The notes under the pieces were generated by a model. That model ran no database searches and was not told the DNA's origin. It saw only the letters and a program-made list of their open reading frames with translations. Below are positions 50,545 to 61,061 of a stretch of DNA of 64,000 nucleotides, piece by piece (positions within the stretch are counted from its first letter, which is position 1; each line of letters starts with the position of its first letter). The translations under genes and the position numbers were made by a program. This stretch comes from an uncultured Maribacter sp. (GTDB lineage Bacteria; Bacteroidota; Bacteroidia; Flavobacteriales; Flavobacteriaceae): NCBI RefSeq assembly GCF_947495965.1, contig NZ_CANMBB010000007.1, forward strand, positions 124,001-188,000. Reading direction: 5' to 3'.

Positions 50545-52199
50545 TCTACATGAATTAAGTGCATTTTATTAAGCACTTTTTTACGTGTTGCAGGGTTTAA
50601 AAATTTAGCTTGTAGCCTAGTTATTCTAAATTGCTTTACTGTTAATTGCTTATCCCAATCTAAGCCAGATTCTTTTATTTTCAACAAATCTGCATCAGTA
50701 CAATACACCCAAATATTATTCTTGTTTTTTAATTCTTTAATTGTGGTTATGTCTACAGGGTTTTGATTATAAAAATCTAAAGACCAAGAAAATTTAGAAG
50801 ATATTTTATAAATATTATCTACAGGAATAGTGTGCTCTTCTATTTTTTGAGCCATAGAAGAACCTCCCTGATACTCTAGCAGATTTGGGTAAAAATGGGT
50901 ATTTAACACAAAATTTAAAAGTATAGCACTACCAACTGCAATACTAATTATTCTATAATAGTATGCCTCTCTTTTTAAACAATAGTATAAAATAATAGCA
51001 GCGACTATTAGTAATCCAATACACACATAAATTGGTTTATCCTTAAAAACAAAAAAGCAAAATAAACTAGATGCTATAAAAACAATACCTAATATAAAAT
51101 ACTGTACTCCTAAAATTATTTTTATAGTCTTCGCTTTTTTTACCTCATATAAGTGTATTAAATATGATGCCGTAAGAACAGCAAATAAAGGCATGGTTAC
51201 GTTTAAATAATGTGGTAGTTTAAATTGCGCAAAACTTATAATTAAAAAGATTATTGTAATTCCTCCTAAAGTTAAAAACTCTTGATTTGGTTGTTTTTTA
51301 AATTTATTCTGAACAAACTCTTTTGCCTTATTCCAATACGCTACTAACCCTACAACCGTCCAAGGTAAAAATACCCATAAGAATGTATGAAAAAAGAAAA
51401 AATAATCACTACTATTTTTTCCAATTCCATCGCCACTTAAACGCTCAAAGCTTTGCTCCCAAAAAATAAAAAAGATACCACTTCTATGGTCCTTACCTCG
51501 AATTACTTTTTCTGGATGCAAATCAAACTGATGGTAATAAGCATACAACATTGGTGCTATACATATACCAAAAACAACTAAAGCTATAAGCACTCGCCAG
51601 TTTAAAAATGCCATAAAATTTCTAGAATATGCCATATGACATATTAAAGGCAAACCTAAAACTAAAATAGCTATTTGCCCTTTGGTAGAAAAAGCTATTG
51701 CTGCTCCAAAAGCTCCTAAAATTATAGAACGTATAGATTTTGTTTCTATATAATCTGTTAGCTTCCAAATTGCAAAAATGGTAAACCCTGTTAAAACAGC
51801 ATCTGTCCTAACATCTATATTAGACAAAAATATTGTCTGCGAAGTCATAAAAATTAACGCTGCTAATTTTCCTGTAGATTTGTTATATAATAAGTTTCCT
51901 AGACCATAACAACTGTATGCTCCCAGTAAAGATGCTAATATTCCAGGAATTCTATATGCCCAATCATGTAGTCCAAATACCTTAAAAGACAATGCAGCCA
52001 ACCAGTAATGCATATGAGGTTTATCTAAATACTCATTAGGTCCTTTAAATAAATTAAGAAAATCATTTTCTTGCACCATTCGCATTGCCATTACAGCAAA
52101 TTGAGCAGAATCATTCTCAAAAAGAGTTACAAACATTCCAGTTATATACACTAGAATTATTAGGAGCATAAAAAACCAATATCTTTTGTTAGATATCAT
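50541..52199 (-). CDS. ArnT-like GT39/GT-C glycosyltransferase
   Basis: LNLFKGPNEYLDKPHMHYWLAALSFKVFG, multi-TM. Start trimmed to MISNKRYWFF, giving an ATGA overlap with the PAP2 gene. Confidence 0.87.
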   Translation of the reverse strand: MISNKRYWFFMLLIILVYITGMFVTLFENDSAQFAVMAMRMVQENDFLNLFKGPNEYLDKPHMHYWLAALSFKVFGLHDWAYRIPGILASLLGAYSCYGLGNLLYNKSTGKLAALIFMTSQTIFLSNIDVRTDAVLTGFTIFAIWKLTDYIETKSIRSIILGAFGAAIAFSTKGQIAILVLGLPLICHMAYSRNFMAFLNWRVLIALVVFGICIAPMLYAYYHQFDLHPEKVIRGKDHRSGIFFIFWEQSFERLSGDGIGKNSSDYFFFFHTFLWVFLPWTVVGLVAYWNKAKEFVQNKFKKQPNQEFLTLGGITIIFLIISFAQFKLPHYLNVTMPLFAVLTASYLIHLYEVKKAKTIKIILGVQYFILGIVFIASSLFCFFVFKDKPIYVCIGLLIVAAIILYYCLKREAYYYRIISIAVGSAILLNFVLNTHFYPNLLEYQGGSSMAQKIEEHTIPVDNIYKISSKFSWSLDFYNQNPVDITTIKELKNKNNIWVYCTDADLLKIKESGLDWDKQLTVKQFRITRLQAKFLNPATRKKVLNKMHLIHVD

Positions 52200-52765
52200 A
52201 TAGGAAATTTCTGAAGTGCAAATATATATAACTTTGTAAACAACCAACCTAAAAACAATCCTATACCTGTACCAGTTAAAATATCTAAAGGAAAATGTAC
52301 TCCAATATACACTCTACTATATGCAACCAAAGCAGCCCAAGTAAAAAGAAAAAGTGCTAAATACTTACATTTAGTTTTTAAAACGTTGGTAAAGAAAATA
52401 GCTACCGCAAAGGAATTAGCTGCATGCGCTGAAAAATACCCATATTTACCACCACAATAGCTCTTCACAAGACGCATTAGTGTATTTATCTCACCATCAT
52501 GGCAAGGTCTTAAGCGCTGTACCCCGTATTTAAAAAAATTAGCTAATTGGTCTGTTACACCTATCATAACAACTACAGCAAATAACAGTAAAAGTGTTTT
52601 TTTTACCCCTAATTGTTTATATGAAAAAAAAAGTAATACTACATATAAAGGAATAGAGCTTAGTTTGTTAGTTACAAATAACCAAAAGGAATCCCATGTG
52701 GATACTCCTAAATTATTTAAGTATAAAAAAATAGCTTTATCTAATTGTACTAGTTCCTCTAGCAT
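52196..52765 (-). CDS. PAP2-family phosphatase
   Basis: KYGVQRLRPCH, YFSAHAANSFAVA, SRVYIGVHFPLDILTG. Confidence 0.93.
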   Translation of the reverse strand: MLEELVQLDKAIFLYLNNLGVSTWDSFWLFVTNKLSSIPLYVVLLFFSYKQLGVKKTLLLLFAVVVMIGVTDQLANFFKYGVQRLRPCHDGEINTLMRLVKSYCGGKYGYFSAHAANSFAVAIFFTNVLKTKCKYLALFLFTWAALVAYSRVYIGVHFPLDILTGTGIGLFLGWLFTKLYIFALQKFPI

Positions 52766-52770
52766 AGTTA

Positions 52771-52998
52771 TTATTCTTCGTATCTAGAAACTTCTCTATC
52801 ATAAAATTTTGAAGCTTCTTCAATTAAAGATTCTGCTTCTGCTTCCAATTCTTTTTGGTCTTCTTTTGTAAATTCTTCTAACCATTCTACCTCATCATCC
52901 TCTAAATTAATAATGAATCTTGGGTACTCTGTATGCACAACAAAAATTGCTGTTGGATAATCTGTATTATCTCCTAATAAAAATTTTGGAAATTCCAT
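52771..52998 (-). CDS. Conserved hypothetical acidic protein (75 aa)
   Basis: Intact small ORF immediately upstream of the PAP2 gene. Confidence 0.7.
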   Translation of the reverse strand: MEFPKFLLGDNTDYPTAIFVVHTEYPRFIINLEDDEVEWLEEFTKEDQKELEAEAESLIEEASKFYDREVSRYEE

Positions 52999-53028
52999 GG
53001 TAACTATTTTATTATAATTGATTCTATA

Positions 53029-54405
53029 TTAAGCCTCTGAAGAACTTATTAATTTTTTGGTTAAATAATTAAACCGAATATACAACATAATACCAGAAGC
53101 GGTTAAACCTGTAAGCAAGCCAATCCATATACCAGTACTCTTAAAATCTGTATACAATCCTAAATAAAATGAAATTGGAAAACCTATAACCCAATAAGCT
53201 ATAAAAGTAATAAGGGTTGGTATTTTTACATCTTGTAAGCCTCTTAAGGCTCCTAAAACTACAACTTGCACTCCGTCTGAAATTTGAAAAAAAGCTGCTA
53301 CTAATAAAAGTTTTGCTGCAAGAGTAATTACTTCTGTATTATCTGCTAGATTAATAGTATCGTCTACATCAAGATATAAAGTTGGAAACCAATTTCTACA
53401 TACCAAAAATAGAATAGCAAATACTATTTCTAACAATAGTGTAAGGAAAAATATAGATTGCCCAATTCTTCTTAATTCTTTAAAATTTTGCAATCCTTTT
53501 TGGTTCCCAACACGTATCATAGCAGCTACACCTAACCCCATACCAAACATAAATGTCATACTGCTTAAATTTAGTGCTATTTGGTTAGCTGCTTGCGCAT
53601 TTTTACCTAATACACCACTTAACCATATTGCAGCTGTAAATATTGCTACTTCAAAAAACATTTGTAATGCAGAAGGAAAGCCAAGAGAAATCATCTTTTT
53701 AATAACCTTCTTTTCTATTACTCTAAAATTAAAGTTAGTAACATACCCACTAAACTTATCTTTACTTTTTAGTAAAAACCATATATAAACAATCATAATT
53801 ACTCTAGAAACTAAAGTTCCTATTGCCGCTCCTACTATTCCCATTTTAGGAAAACCAAAAGTTCCAAAAATAAGAAGGTAATTAAGAATAATGTTAATAA
53901 CATTCCCAATTATAGTTGCGTACATTGGGTATTTTGTTTGCGACAAACCATCAGAAAATTGTTTAAATGCTTGAAAAATAACTAACGGAATTAAAGAAAA
54001 AGCAACCAAAGTTAAATAAGGCATAGCAAGCACTACTACCTCATTAGATTGTTTCATAGAGTATATTAGAGGCTTGGCTAAAAAAACTACACCAAACAAA
54101 GTTATTCCTAAAATTGTACATAAAAACAGTCCGTGTTTAAGCGCACTTTTAGCATCTTTTTTTTCTCCTGCTCCATCTGCTTCGGCAACAAGTGGCGTAA
54201 TTGCTGTAGAAAAACCAATTCCAAGAGACATTGCAATAAAAACAAAACTATTCCCTAAAGAAACTGCTGCCAATTCTGCAGTACCTAATTGCCCCACCAT
54301 TATATTATCGGCTAATTGTACAAAAGTATGGCCTAACATCCCCATAATTACAGGTAAAGAAAGCTTTATATTGTAACGAAATTCTTTGGTATAATCTTTA
54401 AACAA
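53029..54405 (-). CDS. MATE-family efflux transporter
   Basis: QLADNIMVGQLGTAELAAVSLGNS, 12-TM pattern. Confidence 0.95.
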   Translation of the reverse strand: MFKDYTKEFRYNIKLSLPVIMGMLGHTFVQLADNIMVGQLGTAELAAVSLGNSFVFIAMSLGIGFSTAITPLVAEADGAGEKKDAKSALKHGLFLCTILGITLFGVVFLAKPLIYSMKQSNEVVVLAMPYLTLVAFSLIPLVIFQAFKQFSDGLSQTKYPMYATIIGNVINIILNYLLIFGTFGFPKMGIVGAAIGTLVSRVIMIVYIWFLLKSKDKFSGYVTNFNFRVIEKKVIKKMISLGFPSALQMFFEVAIFTAAIWLSGVLGKNAQAANQIALNLSSMTFMFGMGLGVAAMIRVGNQKGLQNFKELRRIGQSIFFLTLLLEIVFAILFLVCRNWFPTLYLDVDDTINLADNTEVITLAAKLLLVAAFFQISDGVQVVVLGALRGLQDVKIPTLITFIAYWVIGFPISFYLGLYTDFKSTGIWIGLLTGLTASGIMLYIRFNYLTKKLISSSEA

Positions 54406-54426
54406 AACTTTGTTAATTTAAAGCGG

Positions 54427-54434
54427 CAAAGATA
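54427..54434 (-). promoter_or_regulatory. Candidate Bacteroidetes -7 box upstream of the MATE gene
   Basis: TATCTTTG on the minus strand. Confidence 0.35.
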
Positions 54435-54471
54435 AGATTTACTATAGGGTTAAATGGCTTTATAGCAAAAA

Positions 54472-55251
54472 TTATAGCCCTTTTGCCTCTTCCCAAAAAA
54501 TATCCATTTCGGCAAGCGTCATATCTTCTAGAGACTTCCCTAATTCTTTGGCTTTTTTCTCTAAATATTGAAAGCGTCCAATAAATTTTTTATTGGTTCT
54601 TTCTAATGCATTTTCTGGGTTTACTTTTAAAAACCTAGCATAATTAATCATAGAAAATAAAACATCTCCAAATTCGGCTTCTATTTTATCAGTATCTCCT
54701 GCCTGAATTTCTTCCTCCAACTCTGCTAATTCTTCCTGAACTTTTAAAAATACTTGTTTTGGTTCTTCCCAATCAAAACCAACTCCTGCAACTTTATCCT
54801 GTATTCTACTTGCTTTCACTAATGCAGGAAGCCCTTTTGGCACACCTTCTAAAACACTTTTTTTTCCTTCTTTAAGTTTTAATTTTTCCCAGTTTTGTTT
54901 TACCTCTTCTTCATTTTCCACCTTTACATCTCCATAAATATGTGGGTGTCTGTGAATTAGTTTTTCACAAATCTCATTTGCAACATCAGCAATATCAAAA
55001 GCACCTGTTTCTGACCCAATCTTTGCATAAAAAACTATATGCAAAAGTAAATCTCCAAGTTCTTTTTTAACTTCTTCCAAATTATTATCTAAAATAGCAT
55101 CTCCCAATTCATAAGTTTCTTCTATAGTAAGATGTCTTAGAGTTTCTATAGTTTGCTTTTTATCCCATGGACATTTTTCTCTAAGCTCATTCATTATAGT
55201 TAACAACCTGTCTAAAGCTTTTAACTGCGTTTCTCTGGAGTTCATTTTCAT
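54472..55251 (-). CDS. mazG: Nucleoside triphosphate pyrophosphohydrolase
   Basis: CPWDKKQTIETLRHLTIEETYELGDAI, LEEVKKELGDLLLHIVFYA. Confidence 0.96.
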   Translation of the reverse strand: MKMNSRETQLKALDRLLTIMNELREKCPWDKKQTIETLRHLTIEETYELGDAILDNNLEEVKKELGDLLLHIVFYAKIGSETGAFDIADVANEICEKLIHRHPHIYGDVKVENEEEVKQNWEKLKLKEGKKSVLEGVPKGLPALVKASRIQDKVAGVGFDWEEPKQVFLKVQEELAELEEEIQAGDTDKIEAEFGDVLFSMINYARFLKVNPENALERTNKKFIGRFQYLEKKAKELGKSLEDMTLAEMDIFWEEAKGL

Positions 55252-55372
55252 TTTGCTAAGATACAAAGTCCTATTTTCTTGTTATGTCAATAAAAATCTA
55301 TTATTTTTAGCAATTAAATGTATTCTGTACATTTTTTTGCCAATTTATTACCAACCACATTAAAGAAACATT

Positions 55373-56365
55373 TTGAAAAAAGCAATCTTATATTTTTTTA
55401 ACATTTTAAAATGTGTTTTTTTATGTTTAATACTAGTTCAGTGTGGCTCTAAAAAGGAACCTGAATTCTTATTACGGTCTAGCCATCTAGTTAATGACCA
55501 ACATACTTGGTTTAAAGCTTTTGAATATTTTTCTGAAATTTTAGAAGAACGTTCTAATGGAAGAATAATTTTAGAAAACTATTCTTCGGAACAAATTGCA
55601 AAAGAAATTGAAGCAATACGAATGATTCAGACCGAAGTAATAGACATGACAGTTACTGGATCTATCTTAAATAATTGGATAGAAGTAATGGCTTTTTGCG
55701 AACTACCTTTTCTTCTTAGAGATTCGGTAGACATGAAAAACCTAATTAATGGCCCTATTGGTAAACGTATGGAAGCAGAAATGCTAAACACAACAGGACT
55801 AAGAACATTAGGTTATTTTCAACGTGGCCCAAGACATTTAACAGCAAACAGACCCATAAAGCATCCTGATGATTTAAAAGGCTTAATTGTACGTGTACCA
55901 AATGTACCTTCTTTTGTAACTGCTTGGAGCGCCTTAGGAGCAAAACCAACACCTATGGCTTTTTCAGAAGTTTTCACCTCTTTACAACAAGGCACTATAG
56001 AAGCACAAGAAAACCCATACGCACTAATAAAAGCAGCAGGTTTTTCTGAAGTGCAAAAATATCTTAACGTTACTTCTCATGTAGTAAGTTGGACCTACCC
56101 CGTTATTGGAGAAAAACAGTTTCAAAAATTTCCCGAAGATTTAAAAAAAATATTTTTAGAATGCGCTGCAGACATGCAAACCTATGAACATGAGCTATTT
56201 ATTGAAAATGAAAAAAAAGTACAACAAGAATTAAAATCTAAAGGGATGACTTTTGTTACTGTTGATAAAGATGCCTTTAATGAAAAATGTAAGGATGCCA
56301 TATACAATAGTTTATCTCCTGAAATGCAAGAAGTATATCATCAAATTCTAGCAGACAGAAATTAA
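55373..56365 (+). CDS. dctP: TRAP transporter substrate-binding protein (DctP)
   Basis: Lipobox VQCG; GLRTLGYFQRGPRHLTANRPIKHPDDLKGLIVRVPNVPSF. Confidence 0.93.
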   Translation: MKKAILYFFNILKCVFLCLILVQCGSKKEPEFLLRSSHLVNDQHTWFKAFEYFSEILEERSNGRIILENYSSEQIAKEIEAIRMIQTEVIDMTVTGSILNNWIEVMAFCELPFLLRDSVDMKNLINGPIGKRMEAEMLNTTGLRTLGYFQRGPRHLTANRPIKHPDDLKGLIVRVPNVPSFVTAWSALGAKPTPMAFSEVFTSLQQGTIEAQENPYALIKAAGFSEVQKYLNVTSHVVSWTYPVIGEKQFQKFPEDLKKIFLECAADMQTYEHELFIENEKKVQQELKSKGMTFVTVDKDAFNEKCKDAIYNSLSPEMQEVYHQILADRN

Positions 56366-56369
56366 TTAT

Positions 56370-56828
56370 ATGAAAAAAAACATCACTAGACTCCTTAAAT
56401 ATGGCACACTTATAGGAACTATAGGTTTTGTTATAACAACAATTTTTCAAATTTATGGACGCTTTTTTATAGAAAAACCACCTTCTTGGACAGAGGAAGC
56501 TTCAAGATTCTTTTTTATATATGCAACAAGTTTTGCTGCTGGTCTTGCTATGAAAGATAAAAGTTATGTTTTTTTTGATGGCCTGTTTAATAAACTAAGT
56601 AATACAATAAGGCACAAGATTGAAATCATCAGTAATATTGCTACGCTAATTCTTTTTCTTTTAATAGCCTTTTATAGTATTCACTTTTTTCTACTTGGAA
56701 TACCAGAGAATTCCCCAAGCATAGGCCTACCTATGGCAGTAGCTTTTAGTAGCATTTTAGTTATGGGGATTAGTATTAGTTATTACGCATTTATAGACCT
56801 TTTAAAACTTCTTAATAGAAAAAAATGA
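56370..56828 (+). CDS. dctQ: TRAP transporter small permease (DctQ)
   Basis: Four-TM, WTEEASRFFFIYATSFAAGLAMKDKSY. Confidence 0.92.
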   Translation: MKKNITRLLKYGTLIGTIGFVITTIFQIYGRFFIEKPPSWTEEASRFFFIYATSFAAGLAMKDKSYVFFDGLFNKLSNTIRHKIEIISNIATLILFLLIAFYSIHFFLLGIPENSPSIGLPMAVAFSSILVMGISISYYAFIDLLKLLNRKK

Positions 56829-58099
56829 TTTGGACAGTTATTTTAATATTTGCCGTTTGCCTTGCATTAAGGTTTCCTATCGCTTTTTCTTTAGGTATTT
56901 CTTGTTTAATTTATTTACTAATTAAAAAAATACCCCTAATATTAATTCCTATGAAGCTATATTCTGGGATAGACGTTTTTGTATTATTAAGTATTCCTGG
57001 TTTTATTCTTGCGGGAAATTTAATGAACCAAGGCGGGTTAACTGCTAAAATTATTGGTTTTTGCAACCACTTACTAGGTCATATCCGTGGTGGCTTAGCA
57101 TTAGCAAATATTGGAGCTTCCATGTTATTTGCGGGAATATCTGGAACAGCAGTTTCTGACACAGCAAGTATAGGAGCCGTAATGATTCCTGCCATGAAAA
57201 AAGAAGGTTACGATGCCGATTTCTCTTGCGCCGTAACTGCTGCATCTTCCACTGTTGGACCTATTATACCGCCAAGTGTACCTATGATTATCGCGGCAAC
57301 ATTAAGTGGACTATCTGTTGGTAAATTATTTTTAGCTGGTGCAATTCCTGGCCTTTTACTAGGTGTTGGCCTAATGATATTAACCTATTATTTAGCTCGC
57401 AAAAGAAAATATCCTAAACACCCCAAAAGTAATTTAAAGCAAATTGCAAAAGGGTTTGTAGACACTTTTTGGTCACTACTCATGACCTTTATAATATTAT
57501 TTGGAATTATTGGTGGGGTCTTTACTCCTACAGAAGCTTCTATAGTAGCCGTTATTTATGCTTTATGTATAGGTGCTTTTGTTTATAAAAAAATTACACT
57601 TAAAAATTTGGCAGTAATTACTTTAGACTCCATGAAAACTTCCGCATCTTTAATGGTGCTAATTGGTTTTGCTAACCTTTTTGGATGGATTTTAATTACT
57701 GAGCAACTACCACAAATTATATCTACAGAAATTTTAGGATTCTCTACAAACAAATATGTAGTGTTATTACTAATAAATCTTTTATTAATATTTATTGGTA
57801 CTTTCATGGAAACTATTGCCGCATTACTTATTCTGTTTCCTATTTTATTAAAAGTTGCTGTAGCTGTAGAGGTAGATCCAATACATTTTGCAATTATTGC
57901 ACTCTTAAATTTAATGATTGGATTAACTACACCACCATTAGGCATTTGTCTTTTTGTAGCTTCCAGCATTGGAAAAGTATCTATAAGCAAAGTAAGTAAA
58001 GCTAGTTTACCATTTTTAGCTGTTAGTATTCTAGTGTTAATTTTAGTAACCTTATTTCCTGAAATTTCTTTAGCTCTTCCTAACTTAATTTTAGAGTAA
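56825..58099 (+). CDS. dctM: TRAP transporter large permease (DctM)
   Basis: SGTAVSDTASIGAVMIPAMKKEGYDADFSCAVTAASSTVGPIIPPSVPMII. Confidence 0.95.
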   Translation: MIWTVILIFAVCLALRFPIAFSLGISCLIYLLIKKIPLILIPMKLYSGIDVFVLLSIPGFILAGNLMNQGGLTAKIIGFCNHLLGHIRGGLALANIGASMLFAGISGTAVSDTASIGAVMIPAMKKEGYDADFSCAVTAASSTVGPIIPPSVPMIIAATLSGLSVGKLFLAGAIPGLLLGVGLMILTYYLARKRKYPKHPKSNLKQIAKGFVDTFWSLLMTFIILFGIIGGVFTPTEASIVAVIYALCIGAFVYKKITLKNLAVITLDSMKTSASLMVLIGFANLFGWILITEQLPQIISTEILGFSTNKYVVLLLINLLLIFIGTFMETIAALLILFPILLKVAVAVEVDPIHFAIIALLNLMIGLTTPPLGICLFVASSIGKVSISKVSKASLPFLAVSILVLILVTLFPEISLALPNLILE

Positions 58100-58173
58100 C
58101 GCTACTATCATAATAAATTATAAACTCTACATAACATTCTAAAAATAATTATAACTGACGTTAGGTATTAAAA

Positions 58174-58202
58174 AAGCCACTCTTACGAATGGCTTATGCT
58201 TT
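58174..58202 (-). terminator. Rho-independent terminator for the 58228-58560 gene
   Basis: Minus strand AGCCATTC-GTAA-GAGTGGCT then TTTTTT. Confidence 0.8.
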
Positions 58203-58227
58203 TAATTTAATTGGTTGTTCTAAATTA

Positions 58228-58560
58228 CTAGCTTAATTCTTCTTGTACTAAATAATAAAATGCAGGTCTACTTTTCATTCTAATACCAGACATTTTAGAA
58301 GCAACACTTTGTATTGCAGCCATAGCTTTGTCTTTATCCTCAACACCTAATTTCTTTTCAACAAAATTTCTACGCACTGTTTCTAGCTCAGAAGCATCTT
58401 GTCCTGAAACCAATGTAGCATCCTTGTTATTCACCATAGACTTTAAACTATTTACATACCCATCTAGCTTATCATGATCAATACTGCTAACACCACAATC
58501 ATTTAATTGACTAACTGCTGTTGCCTTTAATTTTGCTAATTTTTCTGCTAATTCACTCAT
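58228..58560 (-). CDS. DUF2853-like protein
   Basis: 110 aa intact ORF, soluble helical (AVSQLNDCGVSSIDHDKLDGYVNSLKSMV). Confidence 0.75.
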   Translation of the reverse strand: MSELAEKLAKLKATAVSQLNDCGVSSIDHDKLDGYVNSLKSMVNNKDATLVSGQDASELETVRRNFVEKKLGVEDKDKAMAAIQSVASKMSGIRMKSRPAFYYLVQEELS

Positions 58561-58720
58561 AATTGAATTGGTTTTATGTTAAAATATTTTTGATGTATTA
58601 AATTAGAAAAAAAACATAAAAAAACGCCATCCTTTTTGCTAAAAAAATATTAATTCTTAGAAACCTTTTTAGTTTGTATTTTTATACATAAAACACATTT
58701 TTCTTAATCCTAAAACATAG

Positions 58721-59368
58721 ATGCTAAAAAAATTGGTAGTTCTTCTTCTTTTAACTTTTAATATTTTCCTCTTACAAGCGCAAAATAGATTTGATAACGA
58801 AGTTGCAAACCTTCAAAAAAAGTATAAAACAACATGGAATCCCAATGAAGAAACTACTGTTTTTACAGGTAGTTCCAGCATTAGACTATGGAAAAATTTA
58901 GACTCCCTTTTTCCCAATAAACAAATAATAAACACTGGTTTTGGAGCATCTTTATCTGGAGATTTATTACACTTTTCAGACAAGTTAATTACAAACTACA
59001 ACCCAACAAAAGTATTTATTTACGAAGGAGACAATGATATTGCTTATGAAAAAAAGCCAAAAGAAGTAATTAAAAATATGGTAGAAATAATTCATAAAAT
59101 AAAATCAAAAAAACCTAACACCAATATTATTCTTATTTCTGCAAAGCCAAGTATTAGTAGATGGCATTTCAAAAAAAAATATAAACAACTAAACAGAAAA
59201 CTACATAGAATTACCAAAAAAGACCCCCTAATACATTTTGCTGATGTTTGGAAACCTATGTTAAATGGCAAAAAACTAAATAAATCTTTATTTGGTCCAG
59301 ATGGCTTACACATGAATAAAGAAGGATATAATATTTGGTATACTGTTATTAAAAAACACTTAAACTAA
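58721..59368 (+). CDS. SGNH/GDSL-family hydrolase
   Basis: VFTGSSSIRLWKNL, GFGASLSGDL, YEGDNDIAY, DGLHMNKEGY; signal peptide. Confidence 0.92.
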   Translation: MLKKLVVLLLLTFNIFLLQAQNRFDNEVANLQKKYKTTWNPNEETTVFTGSSSIRLWKNLDSLFPNKQIINTGFGASLSGDLLHFSDKLITNYNPTKVFIYEGDNDIAYEKKPKEVIKNMVEIIHKIKSKKPNTNIILISAKPSISRWHFKKKYKQLNRKLHRITKKDPLIHFADVWKPMLNGKKLNKSLFGPDGLHMNKEGYNIWYTVIKKHLN

Positions 59369-59374
59369 AAGTAA

Positions 59375-60991
59375 ATGAAGTTCAAAAACTTTTGTCAACT
59401 AACTACAGTTGCAATCCTAATAATACTAGTTTTAGGGTGTAAAAAACAACAAAAACCAAGAATTAAATTTCCTGCAACAGATTTGTCTAAGGAAAACCTA
59501 ATTCCAAAACCATTAAAAATAATTGCTACAAATAATGCTTTTGGATTAGACAAACACACAGCAATTTATACTACAAAAGGAGCTGCAGGTTTTGAAGATA
59601 TTGGTGATTTTCTTGCTAAAAAAATTAAATCAAAAATTAATCTAGAAATTCCTGTAAATTATGAAGGAGTAGAAACTATAGAACGTGTTATTTACATAAA
59701 CAAATCAAACAGTTTAGAACTAGAAACTCCAGAAGCATACCAATTATATATAAACAAAGATTCTATTATCCTTAATTCTAATACTGCAGAAGGTGCCTTT
59801 AGAGGTATACAAACACTAAGGCAAATTATTCCCGAAGTAAGTAACGATACGCTAGCAGAACATAAGATTTGGCCTATAGCCTCTGGAAAAATAATAGATG
59901 CTCCAAATTTTGAATATAGAGCCTCTATGCTAGACGTTGCTAGGCATTTTTTTAGTGTAAAAGATGTTAAAAAGTACATAGACCTTTTAGCTTACTATAA
60001 AATAAACATATTACATCTTCATTTAACAGATGACCAAGGTTGGCGTATAGAAATAAAATCATGGCCCAAGCTTACCGAAATTGGAGGTAGTACAGAAGTT
60101 GGCGGTGAGTCTGGAGGTTTTTACACGCAAGAAGATTACAAAGAGATTGTTGCTTACGCAGCAGAAAGATACATTACTATAATTCCTGAAGTAGATATGC
60201 CCGGGCATACTAATGCAGCATCTGTCTCCTACCCTATTTTAAATGGTAATGGGAAAGCGCTTAAACTATATGAAGGTATGCGTGTTGGTTTTAGCACATT
60301 TAACACAAGAAAAGATACTGTATATAGCTTCATTAATGATGTAGTTAAAGAAATTTCAGCGATTACTCCAGGGCCATATTTTCATATTGGAGGAGACGAA
60401 AGCCATGTAACTAAGAAAAAAGATTACATCTATTTTGTAAATAGAGTAGAAAAAATTGTCCAAGCACATGGAAAAAGAATGATTGGGTGGGAAGAAATTG
60501 TAAATGCAAATGTAGACTCTACCTCTATTTCTCAATATTGGAAACACTCTAAAAACGCTAAAAAAGCAGTAAAAAAAGGAATGAAAGTAATTATGTCTCC
60601 TGCAGAAAAAGCGTACTTAGATATGGAATATGATACTCTTTCTAAACATGGGCTACATTGGGCTGCTTATATTCCTGTGGATACTGCTTACAAATGGACA
60701 CCTGAAAATTTTGAAGGGATACCAAAAGAAAATATTTTAGGTATTGAAGCCCCCTTATGGTCCGAGACAATTAGTACTATAGAGGAACTAGAATATCTAG
60801 CTTTTCCTAGAATTATTGGGTATTCTGAACTAAGTTGGAGTACCAAAGAAAATAGAGATTGGGAAAATTATAAGGTTCGTTTAGGAAACCAAGCACCATT
60901 TTTAGATCGTATGGATGTAAAATATTACCCATCTAAATTAATAGATTGGAAGAAAAGCAAACACACCAATGAAATTATAGAAAAAGATTAA
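59375..60991 (+). CDS. Beta-N-acetylhexosaminidase (GH20) lipoprotein
   Basis: LDVARHFFSVKDVKKYIDLLAYYKINILHLHLTDDQGWRIEI, HIGGDES, lipobox VLGC. Confidence 0.95.
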   Translation: MKFKNFCQLTTVAILIILVLGCKKQQKPRIKFPATDLSKENLIPKPLKIIATNNAFGLDKHTAIYTTKGAAGFEDIGDFLAKKIKSKINLEIPVNYEGVETIERVIYINKSNSLELETPEAYQLYINKDSIILNSNTAEGAFRGIQTLRQIIPEVSNDTLAEHKIWPIASGKIIDAPNFEYRASMLDVARHFFSVKDVKKYIDLLAYYKINILHLHLTDDQGWRIEIKSWPKLTEIGGSTEVGGESGGFYTQEDYKEIVAYAAERYITIIPEVDMPGHTNAASVSYPILNGNGKALKLYEGMRVGFSTFNTRKDTVYSFINDVVKEISAITPGPYFHIGGDESHVTKKKDYIYFVNRVEKIVQAHGKRMIGWEEIVNANVDSTSISQYWKHSKNAKKAVKKGMKVIMSPAEKAYLDMEYDTLSKHGLHWAAYIPVDTAYKWTPENFEGIPKENILGIEAPLWSETISTIEELEYLAFPRIIGYSELSWSTKENRDWENYKVRLGNQAPFLDRMDVKYYPSKLIDWKKSKHTNEIIEKD

Positions 60992-61005
60992 TTATTATTT
61001 TTCCA

Positions 61006-61045
61006 TAAAAAAAGCCTTCATTATGGTATAATGAAGGCTTTTTCT
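61006..61045. terminator. Bidirectional Rho-independent terminator
   Basis: AAAAAAAGCCTTCATTAT-ggt-ATAATGAAGGCTTTTTC. Confidence 0.9.
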
Positions 61046-61061
61046 TTTTATAAAGTTTGGT

